Assembly: GCF_000827555.1 (NCBI RefSeq)
Contig: NZ_CDOI01000155.1
Coordinates: forward strand, 1-59,083
Length of the DNA: 59,083 nt
Origin: Capnocytophaga canis
Lineage (GTDB): Bacteria > Bacteroidota > Bacteroidia > Flavobacteriales > Flavobacteriaceae
Reading direction: 5' to 3'
The position numbers and the translations under genes are program-made. Below the pieces are notes generated by a model. The model made no database searches. It was not told where the DNA came from and saw only the letters and a list, made by a program, of their open reading frames with translations. This document shows, piece by piece, positions 1 to 8,098 of this stretch. Every line of letters begins with the position of its first letter. Within the stretch, counting starts at the first letter, position 1.

Positions 1-461
1 TCCGTTGGGTTTACAATCCAATATTCTTCCACACCCGATTCTTGGTAAAGCTCAAACTTGTTTTTCATTTCTTTTTTCGAATTTCCCGGCGAAAGAATTT
101 CGATAATAAGGTCAGGAGCTCCAATACAGCCACGTTCATCCAATTTGCTTTCATCACAAATTATACATAAATCAGGTTGAACTACCGTGTGAATATTATC
201 ACCTTTTTCTTCCTTTTTAGGCAAACGTACATCAAACGGAGCTGAAAACAATTGACATTTCTTTCCTCTGAGAAATTGCCATAGTAATCCACTCAAATTC
301 ATAGAAATTTTCTGATGTTTCAAACTGGGTGCAGGTGACATCTTGAAAATCTTTCCTTTGAGAAGCTCCACACGCTCTTCAAATTTCCAAAGAAGGTAGT
401 CAGCATAAGTGTAAACACCATTTTCTACATCTAATTGATTGATATTTAGTACATTTTTCAT
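1..461 (-). CDS. Uma2 family (DUF820) endonuclease-like protein, 3' part outside the window
   Basis: The frame is open from the ATG at 461 to the window edge, giving about 153 residues without a stop. It starts MKNVLNINQL and carries the Uma2/DUF820 core: a V-Q-P-D-L segment, then APDLIIEILSPGNSKKE and a Y-x-x-x-G-V-E-E-Y-W-I-V-x-P stretch. These are the PD-(D/E)xK-like acidic and lysine positions of this restriction-endonuclease-fold family. Uma2 proteins are abundant in cyanobacteria and scattered in Bacteroidota, and their biological role is poorly defined. Only about 37 nt separate it from the small acidic gene upstream, so the two are probably co-transcribed. Family assignment is firm; nuclease activity is inferred. 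Confidence 0.85.
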   Translation of the reverse strand, partial: MKNVLNINQLDVENGVYTYADYLLWKFEERVELLKGKIFKMSPAPSLKHQKISMNLSGLLWQFLRGKKCQLFSAPFDVRLPKKEEKGDNIHTVVQPDLCIICDESKLDERGCIGAPDLIIEILSPGNSKKEMKNKFELYQESGVEEYWIVNPT

Positions 462-498
462 AATTAAGGATTTCTAGTTAATAAAATTTAAAGCAGAA

Positions 499-729
499 TT
501 ACCCCTCGTATCGGTCAATTTCACGCTCGTAAAATTCATATGACTGCTGAATAAGGTTTTCAGCCTCTATTTCAAGTTCCTTAGTGTCTTCTTCATCGAA
601 ATCTTCCAACCATTCAACCTCATCGGTTTCTAAATTAAGTACAAAGCGAGGGTATTCGGTATGGATGACGAAAATAGCATCTGGAAAATCACTATTGTCA
701 CCTAATAAAAATTTGGGAAAGTTACTCAT
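499..729 (-). CDS. Small acidic hypothetical protein upstream of the Uma2 gene
   Basis: A 76-residue protein starting MSNFPKFLLG. It is very acidic, with a Glu/Asp-rich middle (VEWLEDFDEEDTKELEIEAE) likely to be helical, and it ends in a Y/E/R-rich tail. It has no signal peptide or membrane segment. It is the first gene of a probable two-gene unit with the Uma2-type protein, and a TAnnTTTG promoter element lies about 40 nt upstream. I do not recognise the family. Because it is small, acidic and fixed in front of a nuclease-fold gene, it could be an inhibitor or partner of that protein, but this is inference from context only. Confidence 0.7.
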   Translation of the reverse strand: MSNFPKFLLGDNSDFPDAIFVIHTEYPRFVLNLETDEVEWLEDFDEEDTKELEIEAENLIQQSYEFYEREIDRYEG

Positions 730-766
730 TTTTCTGTGTTTTAAATTTATTTGTAATTATTTAGAG

Positions 767-774
767 CAAATATA
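767..774 (-). promoter_or_regulatory. Bacteroidota -7 promoter element for the small acidic/Uma2 unit
   Basis: On the minus strand this reads TATATTTG, matching the TAnnTTTG element of the Bacteroidota primary sigma factor. It lies about 38 nt before the ATG at 729. No good TTTG element sits at the usual upstream distance. Confidence 0.55.
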
Positions 775-800
775 CAACTTTTTTATCTTTTAGTTTATTG

Positions 801-2333
801 CTAATCGCCAAAAATGCTCAATTCTTCCTTATAGATAGGACTCTCTACGTCCAAAAATTTCAAAACGCTGTGGAACACATGGTGTTGTGTAACGTCTTTA
901 AGAGATTTTATAGACTTAGAATCTGCTGATTTCCAGACAATAAAAGGGATTTCATATTGTTCTTTTGGAGCAATACTCATCGGTAACCCATGCATATACA
1001 GATTTTTTTCTCCTAAGGATTCGCCATGATCTGAAACGTAGAGCATGGCAGTTTTGTAATCCTCCAATTCTTTCAAATCTCCGATTATTTTGTGCAACAT
1101 GTAATCCGTGTAAACAATCGTATTGTCATAAGCGTTTATGAGTTCCTCATGAGAGCAATTCCCTAACTCCACGCTATTACATACGGGTTTAAATACCTCA
1201 AATTCAGCAGGATATTTTTTATTATATGTAGGTCCATGACTGGTAGAAGTATGTAAAATAATTAATATTTTATCCTTATCACTTTTCGAAATCTGTTCTT
1301 TTAACCCTGATAAAAGCACCTCGTCATAATCACAATTTTTCTCTTCACAATTTTGACGTAATGCACTTCCTGTGAAGTACTTATCAATATGAACAGGAGG
1401 CTCACCAGAATTGGTCGTTCTCCAAACCACCTCAACACCACTACGATTTAGATAGTTTGGCAAAATTTCATATAAATCTCCTGTATCCTGATGCTCTAAA
1501 ATGCATTTTACAGCGGCAGTGGTATAAGTTGCACACGAATTAGCCTTAAAATGGAAAACATTTTCTGTTTTTGAAAGCAACGGATTCGTATTTTTTTTGT
1601 AACCATAAAGCGAAAAATTTTCACTACGAGCCGACTCCCCAATGACCAACACCATCACCGATTTTTCCTTATTTTTTATCGTGGCATCGGGTAGCAAAAT
1701 CTCTTGCCTATTTTCTTGTGCTTTGTGAACGTAGTAAAGAATCGTATTCACCGAATATGACCATGGCATAGCCAATCCTCCCAAATATTTTGAATTTTTG
1801 TCAATCCAAAGAATATTTTTTGCATTTATGACTACTAAAATTAAAATAACCAATAAAATAGCTCCTAAATTTTTAAAGAATTTTTTTACAGAAGGATATG
1901 TAACTCTTGCTTTTAAAATATAAATACTTGGAATAATCCCCAAAACGAGTAGATACAAAACTAACTTCACAGAAAAAAAGCTACTTGATTCTTCGTAATT
2001 GGTATTTAATAGATTACCAATCATACTTTCATCAACAATAATACTATATGTATTGATAAAATACACAGCTATTGCACTTAGAATGAAGATGATAGCTAAC
2101 AAAAACTTACCTATAGTTCGAAGTAAAAACAAAATCAGGTAAAAAGCAAAGAAATTAGCTACTACCATCAGTATAAACAAACTAATAACAAGTAAAATTC
2201 CATTAAAACTATGGTAATCAATATTTTGAAAAACAAAACTGAAGAATCCGTAATGGAAGAAAATAAAGTTTAAAATGCTGATAATTAGCACAAAACGATA
2301 TAAAATAATATTATTTATTATTTTTTTTAACAT
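801..2333 (-). CDS. eptA: Lipid A phosphoethanolamine transferase, EptA type
   Basis: A 510-residue inner-membrane enzyme that transfers phosphoethanolamine from phosphatidylethanolamine to lipid A. About five hydrophobic segments occupy residues 1-170, followed by a periplasmic sulfatase-fold domain. The domain shows VLVIGESARSENFSLYGY (metal-binding Glu233), SCATYTTAAVKC with the predicted nucleophile Thr271 four residues after Cys267, and Cys267/Cys277 spaced like the conserved disulfide in MCR-1/EptA. YVSDHGESLGE and the later MHGLP give further metal ligands. The start overlaps the end of the LpxE-like gene by 23 bp, indicating translational coupling. The LpxE-then-EptA order matches the 1-phosphate modification route described for Capnocytophaga canimorsus lipid A. 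Confidence 0.93.
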   Translation of the reverse strand: MLKKIINNIILYRFVLIISILNFIFFHYGFFSFVFQNIDYHSFNGILLVISLFILMVVANFFAFYLILFLLRTIGKFLLAIIFILSAIAVYFINTYSIIVDESMIGNLLNTNYEESSSFFSVKLVLYLLVLGIIPSIYILKARVTYPSVKKFFKNLGAILLVILILVVINAKNILWIDKNSKYLGGLAMPWSYSVNTILYYVHKAQENRQEILLPDATIKNKEKSVMVLVIGESARSENFSLYGYKKNTNPLLSKTENVFHFKANSCATYTTAAVKCILEHQDTGDLYEILPNYLNRSGVEVVWRTTNSGEPPVHIDKYFTGSALRQNCEEKNCDYDEVLLSGLKEQISKSDKDKILIILHTSTSHGPTYNKKYPAEFEVFKPVCNSVELGNCSHEELINAYDNTIVYTDYMLHKIIGDLKELEDYKTAMLYVSDHGESLGEKNLYMHGLPMSIAPKEQYEIPFIVWKSADSKSIKSLKDVTQHHVFHSVLKFLDVESPIYKEELSIFGD

Positions 2334-3147
2334 ATGCTTTTATGATAGTGTATAGTGAAACAATTAAACTAGATAAAGAAAGGTAATATACAAAAATATT
2401 TTCTTCTAAAATTCTGTAAATCAAAAATATAACGGAACCTAAGAATAGCACCATAAAAATAGGTAAGTATTTTTTATTGGAAATCCATGTCCATGCGTTA
2501 TATTTTTGGTTAATAAGAATTCCCAAAAAAGCTGATATAGAACCTATTGCACATCCTGAAATCACATCCAGTGGATGATGAGCCCCCACGCCTACACGAG
2601 TGAAAGCTAAAATGAGTCCCAAAAAAACAAGTATAACAACATATAAAACCTTTTTAATCAATGATTTAGGTAAAAAAGCAATCAGCAGTACACATAACGT
2701 TGTAAAAACGGTTATCGAATGACCTGACGGAAAACTTGAAAATCCGACTGCTTTTTCTCCAACAATCGTAAAGGAATCTATAGGATGTATGGTAGCAGGA
2801 CGAGGAACATCAAAAAATTCCTTTAAACCCCTTGAAAAAAAGAGCGATAGCAACGAAGCAGACAGCAGATTTTCCCATATCTTCGGAGTATAAAAAAAGA
2901 AAACCGAAAGCATACACAACACGATGAAAGCATCTCCAAATTGGGTTAAATTATATTGTAAATAAGGAAATTGCGATAATTTTTTATTCAAATAAAAAAA
3001 ACATTCTTGTTGAATAAAAACGTATTTTTCAGGTTCTAAAGCGTTGTTTACAAACAAAAAGCAGAAAACACTCGCCATCACTAATAATGGAAAAATTAAG
3101 AAATAGGGTTTCACTTTTTCAAAATTAGCTGTTATAGTCTGATTCAT
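2311..3147 (-). CDS. lpxE: PAP2-family lipid A 1-phosphatase (LpxE-like)
   Basis: A 278-residue polytopic membrane protein with the complete PAP2 phosphatase signature: K109-x6-R116-P117, P140-S-G-H143, and R184-x5-H190-x3-D194. PAP2 proteins of this type dephosphorylate lipid phosphates at the periplasmic face. The immediate overlap with eptA strongly suggests lipid A as substrate, the phosphatase removing the 1-phosphate before phosphoethanolamine is added. A generic undecaprenyl- or phosphatidylglycerol-phosphate phosphatase cannot be excluded from motifs alone. The operon is transcribed divergently from the alanine dehydrogenase gene, with about 170 nt of leader after the predicted promoter. 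Confidence 0.85.
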   Translation of the reverse strand: MNQTITANFEKVKPYFLIFPLLVMASVFCFLFVNNALEPEKYVFIQQECFFYLNKKLSQFPYLQYNLTQFGDAFIVLCMLSVFFFYTPKIWENLLSASLLSLFFSRGLKEFFDVPRPATIHPIDSFTIVGEKAVGFSSFPSGHSITVFTTLCVLLIAFLPKSLIKKVLYVVILVFLGLILAFTRVGVGAHHPLDVISGCAIGSISAFLGILINQKYNAWTWISNKKYLPIFMVLFLGSVIFLIYRILEENIFVYYLSLSSLIVSLYTIIKAYVKKNNK

Positions 3148-3317
3148 TGTTAATTTTTAAATAAATAATATTTTTTAGTTATTCTTTTGGTAATCTAAAA
3201 ATAATTTACATCTCTTTTTTGTCATATTTTCCATTCGTTAACGGTAAAATCCTTTGAATTAGTACCCTCTACGAAGCATCCCAATGACGTATTTAGACGT
3301 GAATTTTTCGACTTTTG

Positions 3318-3346
3318 CAAATATACATAAAAATATGAAAATCAAA
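3318..3346 (-). promoter_or_regulatory. Promoter of the lpxE-eptA operon
   Basis: On the minus strand TTTG (3343-3346) is followed after 17 bp by TATATTTG (3318-3325), the Bacteroidota -33/-7 arrangement. It drives lpxE-eptA with a leader of roughly 165 nt in which I see no recognised riboswitch. Confidence 0.65.
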
Positions 3347-3372
3347 ATTCATATCTATCCAAAAAAATAGTT

Positions 3373-3403
3373 TTTGTTATTAACGGTTTTCTATTTATAT
3401 TTG
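3373..3403 (+). promoter_or_regulatory. Promoter of the alanine dehydrogenase-like gene
   Basis: TTTG at 3373-3376, a 19-bp spacer, then TATATTTG at 3396-3403, an exact match to the TTTG-N19-TAnnTTTG pattern. It sits 22 nt before the ATG at 3426, so the leader is very short. Confidence 0.75.
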
Positions 3404-3425
3404 TACCCTCGAAAGAGTAAAGATT

Positions 3426-4619
3426 ATGTCTTCAATATCCACATTTTCAAAGTTTTTACCTCAAGAGGAGTGTTTAGCTGTGTCAAATCAACAAGTGTCG
3501 CTAAAAATAGGTTTACCTAAGGAGCATACCTTTCAAGAGCGACGTATTTGTTTGGCTCCTGACGATGTTGCCGTTTTGGTAGCAAATGGTCATCAAATCC
3601 TAATAGAAACGGGAGCAGGGGAGGAGGCAAATTTTTCTGACCGCGATTATAGCGAAGCAGGAGCTCAGATTGTTTATGACTCTGAACAGGTGTTCTCATG
3701 TCCGATTGTTTTAAAGGTTGAACCTCCTACAAAAGCTGAAATTGAGCATTTGAAACCCAAATCTGTACTTCTTTCTGCCTTACAGATAAAAACCCAAGAC
3801 AAAGACTATTTCACATCTTTAGCTAAGAAACAAATAACTGCGTTGGCATTTGAATACATTCAAGATGATGAATATAATCACCCTGTAGTTCAGTCGATTA
3901 GTGAAATTATAGGAGTGGCATCCGTATTAGTAGCATCTGAACTTATCGGAAATACATCTTATGGAGGAGGAGGTATTCTTTTTGGAAATATTACTGGAGT
4001 TCCCCCCATTGAAGTCGTTTTCCTTGGAGCTAATGAAGTTACTCAAGCTGCAGTGAAGTCTGCCATTGGATTAGGAGCCAAAGTGAAAGTTTTTGATAAT
4101 TCTTTGGCTAATTTGCGAAAACTGAAACAGGCCGTAAATGAAAATGTTTTTACCTCAACCTTGCAGCCTAAGGTGTTGAAAAAAGCATTGATGAGATGTA
4201 ACGTGGTTATCGGTGCGATGCGTGGGGAGAATCGTTCCCCTGTGGTAGTGAATGAAGATATGGTAAAAATTATGAAAAGAGGGGCGGTAATCGTAGATGT
4301 GAGTATCGACACCGGAGGATGTGTAGAAACCAGTCGAATTACGACATTTGCAGAACCTACATTCATGGAACATAATGTGATACACTATTGTGTTCCGAAT
4401 ATCGCTTCACGATATGCTCGAACAGCATCCTTTTCGTTGAGTAATATTTTAACTCCTTATCTGTTGAAAATAGGTGAGGAGGGAGGCATTGAAAACGTGT
4501 TACATATCGATAAGGGATTGAGAAATGGGCTCTATTTCTACCATGGAGTATTAACAGATAACACGATTTCACAGTGGTTTGGTATCCCTTATAAACCCAT
4601 AAATCTTTTATTCATATAA
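3426..4619 (+). CDS. ald: Alanine dehydrogenase/PNT-family protein, divergent flavobacterial type
   Basis: A 397-residue member of the alanine dehydrogenase/transhydrogenase alpha family, which in the classical form converts L-alanine and NAD+ to pyruvate, ammonia and NADH. Seen here: LKIGLPKEHTFQERRICLAP (pyruvate-binding Arg region), LKVEPP with Lys97, and VIVDVSIDTGGC with the conserved Asp. Two canonical features are altered. The Rossmann turn after VVFL reads G-A-N-E-V-T (201-206) instead of G-x-G-x-x-G, and the position of the catalytic His in the LHL motif is Gln120 (SALQIKT). It may therefore have changed cofactor or substrate, or be non-catalytic. It heads a run with DUF4258 and DUF937 genes, as seen in other flavobacteria. 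Confidence 0.85.
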   Translation: MSSISTFSKFLPQEECLAVSNQQVSLKIGLPKEHTFQERRICLAPDDVAVLVANGHQILIETGAGEEANFSDRDYSEAGAQIVYDSEQVFSCPIVLKVEPPTKAEIEHLKPKSVLLSALQIKTQDKDYFTSLAKKQITALAFEYIQDDEYNHPVVQSISEIIGVASVLVASELIGNTSYGGGGILFGNITGVPPIEVVFLGANEVTQAAVKSAIGLGAKVKVFDNSLANLRKLKQAVNENVFTSTLQPKVLKKALMRCNVVIGAMRGENRSPVVVNEDMVKIMKRGAVIVDVSIDTGGCVETSRITTFAEPTFMEHNVIHYCVPNIASRYARTASFSLSNILTPYLLKIGEEGGIENVLHIDKGLRNGLYFYHGVLTDNTISQWFGIPYKPINLLFI

Positions 4620-4622
4620 AAT

Positions 4623-4976
4623 ATGTCAATTTTAAAACGCTTCGGATATTATTCTATTGGACTTGGAATTGGTATCGTTTTCGTAGCTTTCTTCTTCAAG
4701 AAAAAAGATACAGAACCTTTTTGCTATTTTCCCAATTGTAGAGTATTGAAAGACATACGTTCAAAAACAATAGAAGTAGATATCCAAACTTCTCTAACAA
4801 AGGATGATTTTATGGAATTATTTACCCATGGAGATGTGCTGTTTTCTAAAAGCGACACCAAAGCGACTCCCTGTAAAATATACGTAATTGAAGGAGTAAT
4901 TGCTGAGAAGGAAATAGAAGTAACTCTGGAAAATTGTTCGGACAAAGTGGTGATAAAAAAAATAAATGATAAATAA
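4623..4976 (+). CDS. DUF4258 domain-containing membrane-anchored protein
   Basis: A 117-residue protein with one N-terminal membrane segment (about residues 8-26, YYSIGLGIGIVFVAFFF) followed by a soluble domain containing CYFPNCRVLKDI, a GDVLFSKSDT stretch and CKIYVIEGV. This layout is that of DUF4258 proteins found directly downstream of alanine dehydrogenase in flavobacteria. Several cysteines (in CYFPNC, PCKIY and ENCSD) could be redox-active or metal-binding, but the function is unknown. It starts 3 nt after the ald stop and is surely in the same transcript. Confidence 0.8.
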   Translation: MSILKRFGYYSIGLGIGIVFVAFFFKKKDTEPFCYFPNCRVLKDIRSKTIEVDIQTSLTKDDFMELFTHGDVLFSKSDTKATPCKIYVIEGVIAEKEIEVTLENCSDKVVIKKINDK

Positions 4977-4983
4977 ATTAAAT

Positions 4984-5622
4984 ATGGCAGGAATTTTAGA
5001 CTTTCTAGGCGAAAATAATTTTCAACAAATTGTAAATGGCGTAAGCAAAGAAACGGGTGTTTCTCCTTCAAAAGCTTCGTCTGTGATTGAAATGGCAACT
5101 CCTTTGCTATTGGGAGCAATGCAAAACAAAAGTGATAATGAACAGGCGGCAACAAGTTTGCTCAGTGCTTTAACCAGTGACAAACATAACGGAAATTTAT
5201 TGAATAACTTAGGAAGTTTGTTTGAAAACAAAGGAGATAATCCCTTAACCAATGAAGGATCAGGTATTTTAGGACATCTTTTAGGTGGTAAAGAATCTAC
5301 TTTATCCGATGCAATTAGCTCAAAGACAGGAGTTTCTTCATCGAATGTGTTACAAATTTTAAAAATTTTAGCTCCTGTGCTGATGAGTTTTATTGCTAAG
5401 AAAATGTCAGAAAACAACGTTTCATCGGCAAGTGGATTGGGAGGTTTACTTTCAACATTAACAGGAAATAGTAGTGGTGGAAATCTATTAACCTCATTGT
5501 TAGACGCTAACGGAGATGGAAATATTTTAGATGATGTTGTAGGAAAGTTAGGAAATTCCAGCACTTCATCAAAAAACGGAGGCTTAGGCGATGTTTTAGG
5601 TGGATTTTTTGGAGGAAAATAA
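4984..5622 (+). CDS. DUF937 domain-containing protein
   Basis: A 212-residue low-complexity Ser/Gly/Leu-rich protein. DUF937 proteins normally begin near M-x-G-I-L-D, so the ATG at 4984 (MAGILDFLGE) is preferred over the upstream ATG at 4966, which overlaps the preceding gene. Visible features are a repeated helical unit (SKASSVIEMATPLLLGAM; later SNVLQILKILAPVLMSFI), GLGGLLSTLTG and a GGFFGGK tail. The family (YidB-like) has no well-established function. A strong hairpin terminator follows and closes the ald-DUF4258-DUF937 unit. Confidence 0.85.
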   Translation: MAGILDFLGENNFQQIVNGVSKETGVSPSKASSVIEMATPLLLGAMQNKSDNEQAATSLLSALTSDKHNGNLLNNLGSLFENKGDNPLTNEGSGILGHLLGGKESTLSDAISSKTGVSSSNVLQILKILAPVLMSFIAKKMSENNVSSASGLGGLLSTLTGNSSGGNLLTSLLDANGDGNILDDVVGKLGNSSTSSKNGGLGDVLGGFFGGK

Positions 5623-5653
5623 GAAAATCCAACAAATTAGAATAATAAAAAAG

Positions 5654-5692
5654 TAGTTTGATTTTGTCTTAATAGAAAACAAAATCAAACTA
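5654..5692 (+). terminator. Hairpin terminator after the DUF937 gene
   Basis: A perfect 14-bp stem (5654-5667 with 5679-5692) closed by an 11-nt loop and followed by TTTTAG. It separates the ald unit from tadA. Confidence 0.75.
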
Positions 5693-5762
5693 TTTTAGTC
5701 CTTGGGACAATCCTAAAAATTATACATTTATTTAATATTACTAAGAATCAATACATTAAATT

Positions 5763-6191
5763 ATGGATGATTTTTATTTTATGCGAAGAGCCTTAGAACA
5801 GGCAGAGAAAGCTTTCGATAAGAATGAAATTCCTGTAGGGGCAATCATAACTATTCAAGGACAAATTATAGCCCAAGCTCACAATTTGACTGAATTACTC
5901 ACAGACGTAACGGCACATGCCGAAATGCAAGCTATCACTGTGGCTTCCAATTACTTAGGGGGTAAATACTTGAAAGATTGTACACTTTATGTGACCTTAG
6001 AACCATGTACCATGTGTGCAGGAGCCTTATATTGGAGCCAAATTTCAAAAGTTGTTTTTGGTGCATCCGATCCTAAACGAGGCTTTCAAACAACCGGAGT
6101 GAAATTACATCCAAAAACACAAATTATTGGTGGAGTATTAGCCGATGAGTCATCAAAACTATTAGTAGATTTTTTTGAAAAAAGAAGATAA
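5763..6191 (+). CDS. tadA: tRNA-specific adenosine deaminase TadA
   Basis: A 142-residue zinc deaminase that converts A34 to inosine in tRNA-Arg(ACG). It shows the full cytidine/deoxycytidylate deaminase signature: H52-A-E54 (zinc ligand and catalytic Glu) and P-C82-T-M-C85 (zinc ligands). Its length is normal for TadA. The tRNA-Arg with anticodon ACG that needs this enzyme is present in the same window at 14578. The gene lies 3 nt before the POTRA-barrel gene, so the two are likely co-transcribed. Confidence 0.95.
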   Translation: MDDFYFMRRALEQAEKAFDKNEIPVGAIITIQGQIIAQAHNLTELLTDVTAHAEMQAITVASNYLGGKYLKDCTLYVTLEPCTMCAGALYWSQISKVVFGASDPKRGFQTTGVKLHPKTQIIGGVLADESSKLLVDFFEKRR

Positions 6192-6194
6192 TAA

Positions 6195-8039
6195 ATGAAA
6201 AAATTATGTCTATATCTATCTCTTTTGCTTGTAGGATTACAAAATGTGACCTCTCAAGTGATTGACTCTTTGGATATGGTACAAATAGATTCATTAAAAA
6301 CACAAAGAGATGATAAATTCTACAAAGATGCTGGAGAATATCTCAAAAAAAGAAAACTTACACAGAAAATTTACGATTTTTTATTCACAAAGCCCAAGGT
6401 AACTACTCCACAAACGGGTAAAGTAACTGATGAAATAAACTTCAAACCATATCAAGGAAAAATTATTCGAAATATTGAAATCATTACCTTAGACCCTTTT
6501 GGATATAGCGAAAAAGATTTATCCAAAAAACCAGGAAAAAAATTAGAAATTTATGGTAATTCCTTGCATAATAAAACTAAGCGAGGAACAGTAAAAAAGC
6601 AATTGTTGTTTTCAAAAAATGATCGATTGGATTCACTACTGGTACAGGAATCGGAACGTATTTTACGAGATCAGAACTATATTCGTAGAGTGGTGATTCG
6701 TCCAATACCAATAACACCTGTATCAGATTCTATTGATATTCAAGTGGTTGCTTTAGATAGTTGGACTATGTTTTTCGATTCAGACTGGACAGACAAACGA
6801 GGATGGATACGCGTCAGTGAATACAATCTTTTTGGGATAGGACACCAACTATCGTTGACCTATCGTCAGTACTTCAAGAAATTTAGTGAAAATGGAAAAG
6901 GTATTTACTACCGAGCTCGAAATATCGAAAACACACACATTGACGGTATCGCTTCCTATTACCAAGATTTGGAAGAGTATTCGGGGCGTTTGGTACTAGA
7001 TCGTCCTTTATTTTCGCCTTACGCTCGGTGGACAGGTAGAATAGCTTTTTACGAAAATCGACAAGCAGAACGTATGTTTGTCAATGATTCTTTGTTATAT
7101 CCTTATATAAAGTATCGAATATATGATACTTATGGAGGCTACGCTATTCCATTGAAAAACAGTGATGATAAAAGTATCCATAGAGCTATTATTTCGGCAC
7201 GTTACAAGCAAACTAAATTTCTTGAAACTCCAGTAGACTCACTCAATGTAGGAAATTTCTATTCTGACGAAGAGTTATTTTTAAGTAAGTTAAGTTTAAA
7301 TAGCACCCGTTTTGTACAAGACAGATACATTTTTAGGCATGGTGATATTGAGGATGTTAGCATTGGTCATTCGTTTTTTGGTACTTCGGGGGTATCGAAA
7401 AAGAATCTCAATTATTATCCGTATTTAGGAATAGGAGCTTCGTGGGCAAATTATACGGATAAAGGATATTTCTCTATAGATACCGAAGCAGGTGGATTTC
7501 TGTCCAATGGTAGAGCTCATCGGGTGGCAATCAAAGGGGAATTAAGCTTTTTTTCAAATTTGTTCACTTTAGGGAATTGGTATTTTCGAGAATTTGCCAA
7601 AGCCCAATTTGTGATGGGATTCAATCGTGCTACCCATATTAATGATAAGATAACGATTAACGAAAAAGAAGGAATGAAGGATTTCGATAGTAATATCTAT
7701 GATGGCACACGTAAGCTATTGTTAGTCTCTCAAACCCAATTGTACAGCCCTTTCCATTGGTATGGTTTCCGAATTAGTCCTTTTTTAAATGTAGAATTAG
7801 GGATTATCGGTCGTGAGCATACGTCTTTTTTCAACGTAGGGATGTACCCAAAATTTGCTATAGGTTTTTACATTTCCAATGATTATCTTCTTTTTCATAA
7901 CTTCCAATTTTCCTTCTGTTACTTCCCTGAGATACCCGGAGTGGGAAATAACATCTACGAAATCACCAATTCAAGAAACGATGATTTTAGACTGCCAAGT
8001 TTCGGACATAATGCTCCAGGTACGATACTTTTCAAATAA
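6195..8039 (+). CDS. POTRA plus beta-barrel outer-membrane protein (Omp85-like)
   Basis: A 614-residue exported protein. A signal peptide (about residues 1-20, ending near TSQ) is followed by a Ser/Lys-rich linker. A domain at about 85-195 with GKIIRNIEIIT and SDSIDIQVVALDSW resembles a single POTRA unit. The rest is rich in alternating aromatic/polar strands (LFGIGHQLSLTYRQY, GRLVLDRPLFSP, FRISPFLNVELGI) typical of a 16-strand Omp85/ShlB-like barrel. It is much shorter than BamA, which carries five POTRA domains. A role in outer-membrane assembly or secretion is inferred from architecture; the substrate is unknown. Related single-POTRA barrels are widespread in flavobacteria. Confidence 0.7.
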   Translation: MKKLCLYLSLLLVGLQNVTSQVIDSLDMVQIDSLKTQRDDKFYKDAGEYLKKRKLTQKIYDFLFTKPKVTTPQTGKVTDEINFKPYQGKIIRNIEIITLDPFGYSEKDLSKKPGKKLEIYGNSLHNKTKRGTVKKQLLFSKNDRLDSLLVQESERILRDQNYIRRVVIRPIPITPVSDSIDIQVVALDSWTMFFDSDWTDKRGWIRVSEYNLFGIGHQLSLTYRQYFKKFSENGKGIYYRARNIENTHIDGIASYYQDLEEYSGRLVLDRPLFSPYARWTGRIAFYENRQAERMFVNDSLLYPYIKYRIYDTYGGYAIPLKNSDDKSIHRAIISARYKQTKFLETPVDSLNVGNFYSDEELFLSKLSLNSTRFVQDRYIFRHGDIEDVSIGHSFFGTSGVSKKNLNYYPYLGIGASWANYTDKGYFSIDTEAGGFLSNGRAHRVAIKGELSFFSNLFTLGNWYFREFAKAQFVMGFNRATHINDKITINEKEGMKDFDSNIYDGTRKLLLVSQTQLYSPFHWYGFRISPFLNVELGIIGREHTSFFNVGMYPKFAIGFYISNDYLLFHNFQFSFCYFPEIPGVGNNIYEITNSRNDDFRLPSFGHNAPGTILFK

Positions 8040-8098
8040 TATTGTTTACAGGAATAGGAGTAATCAGTTAACAATCAACTTCAAAAAGTATATTTTTT

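Noticed and set aside
4043-4366. Antisense frames within ald and other core genes
   Set aside because: Shadows of real genes with biased composition and no promoters.
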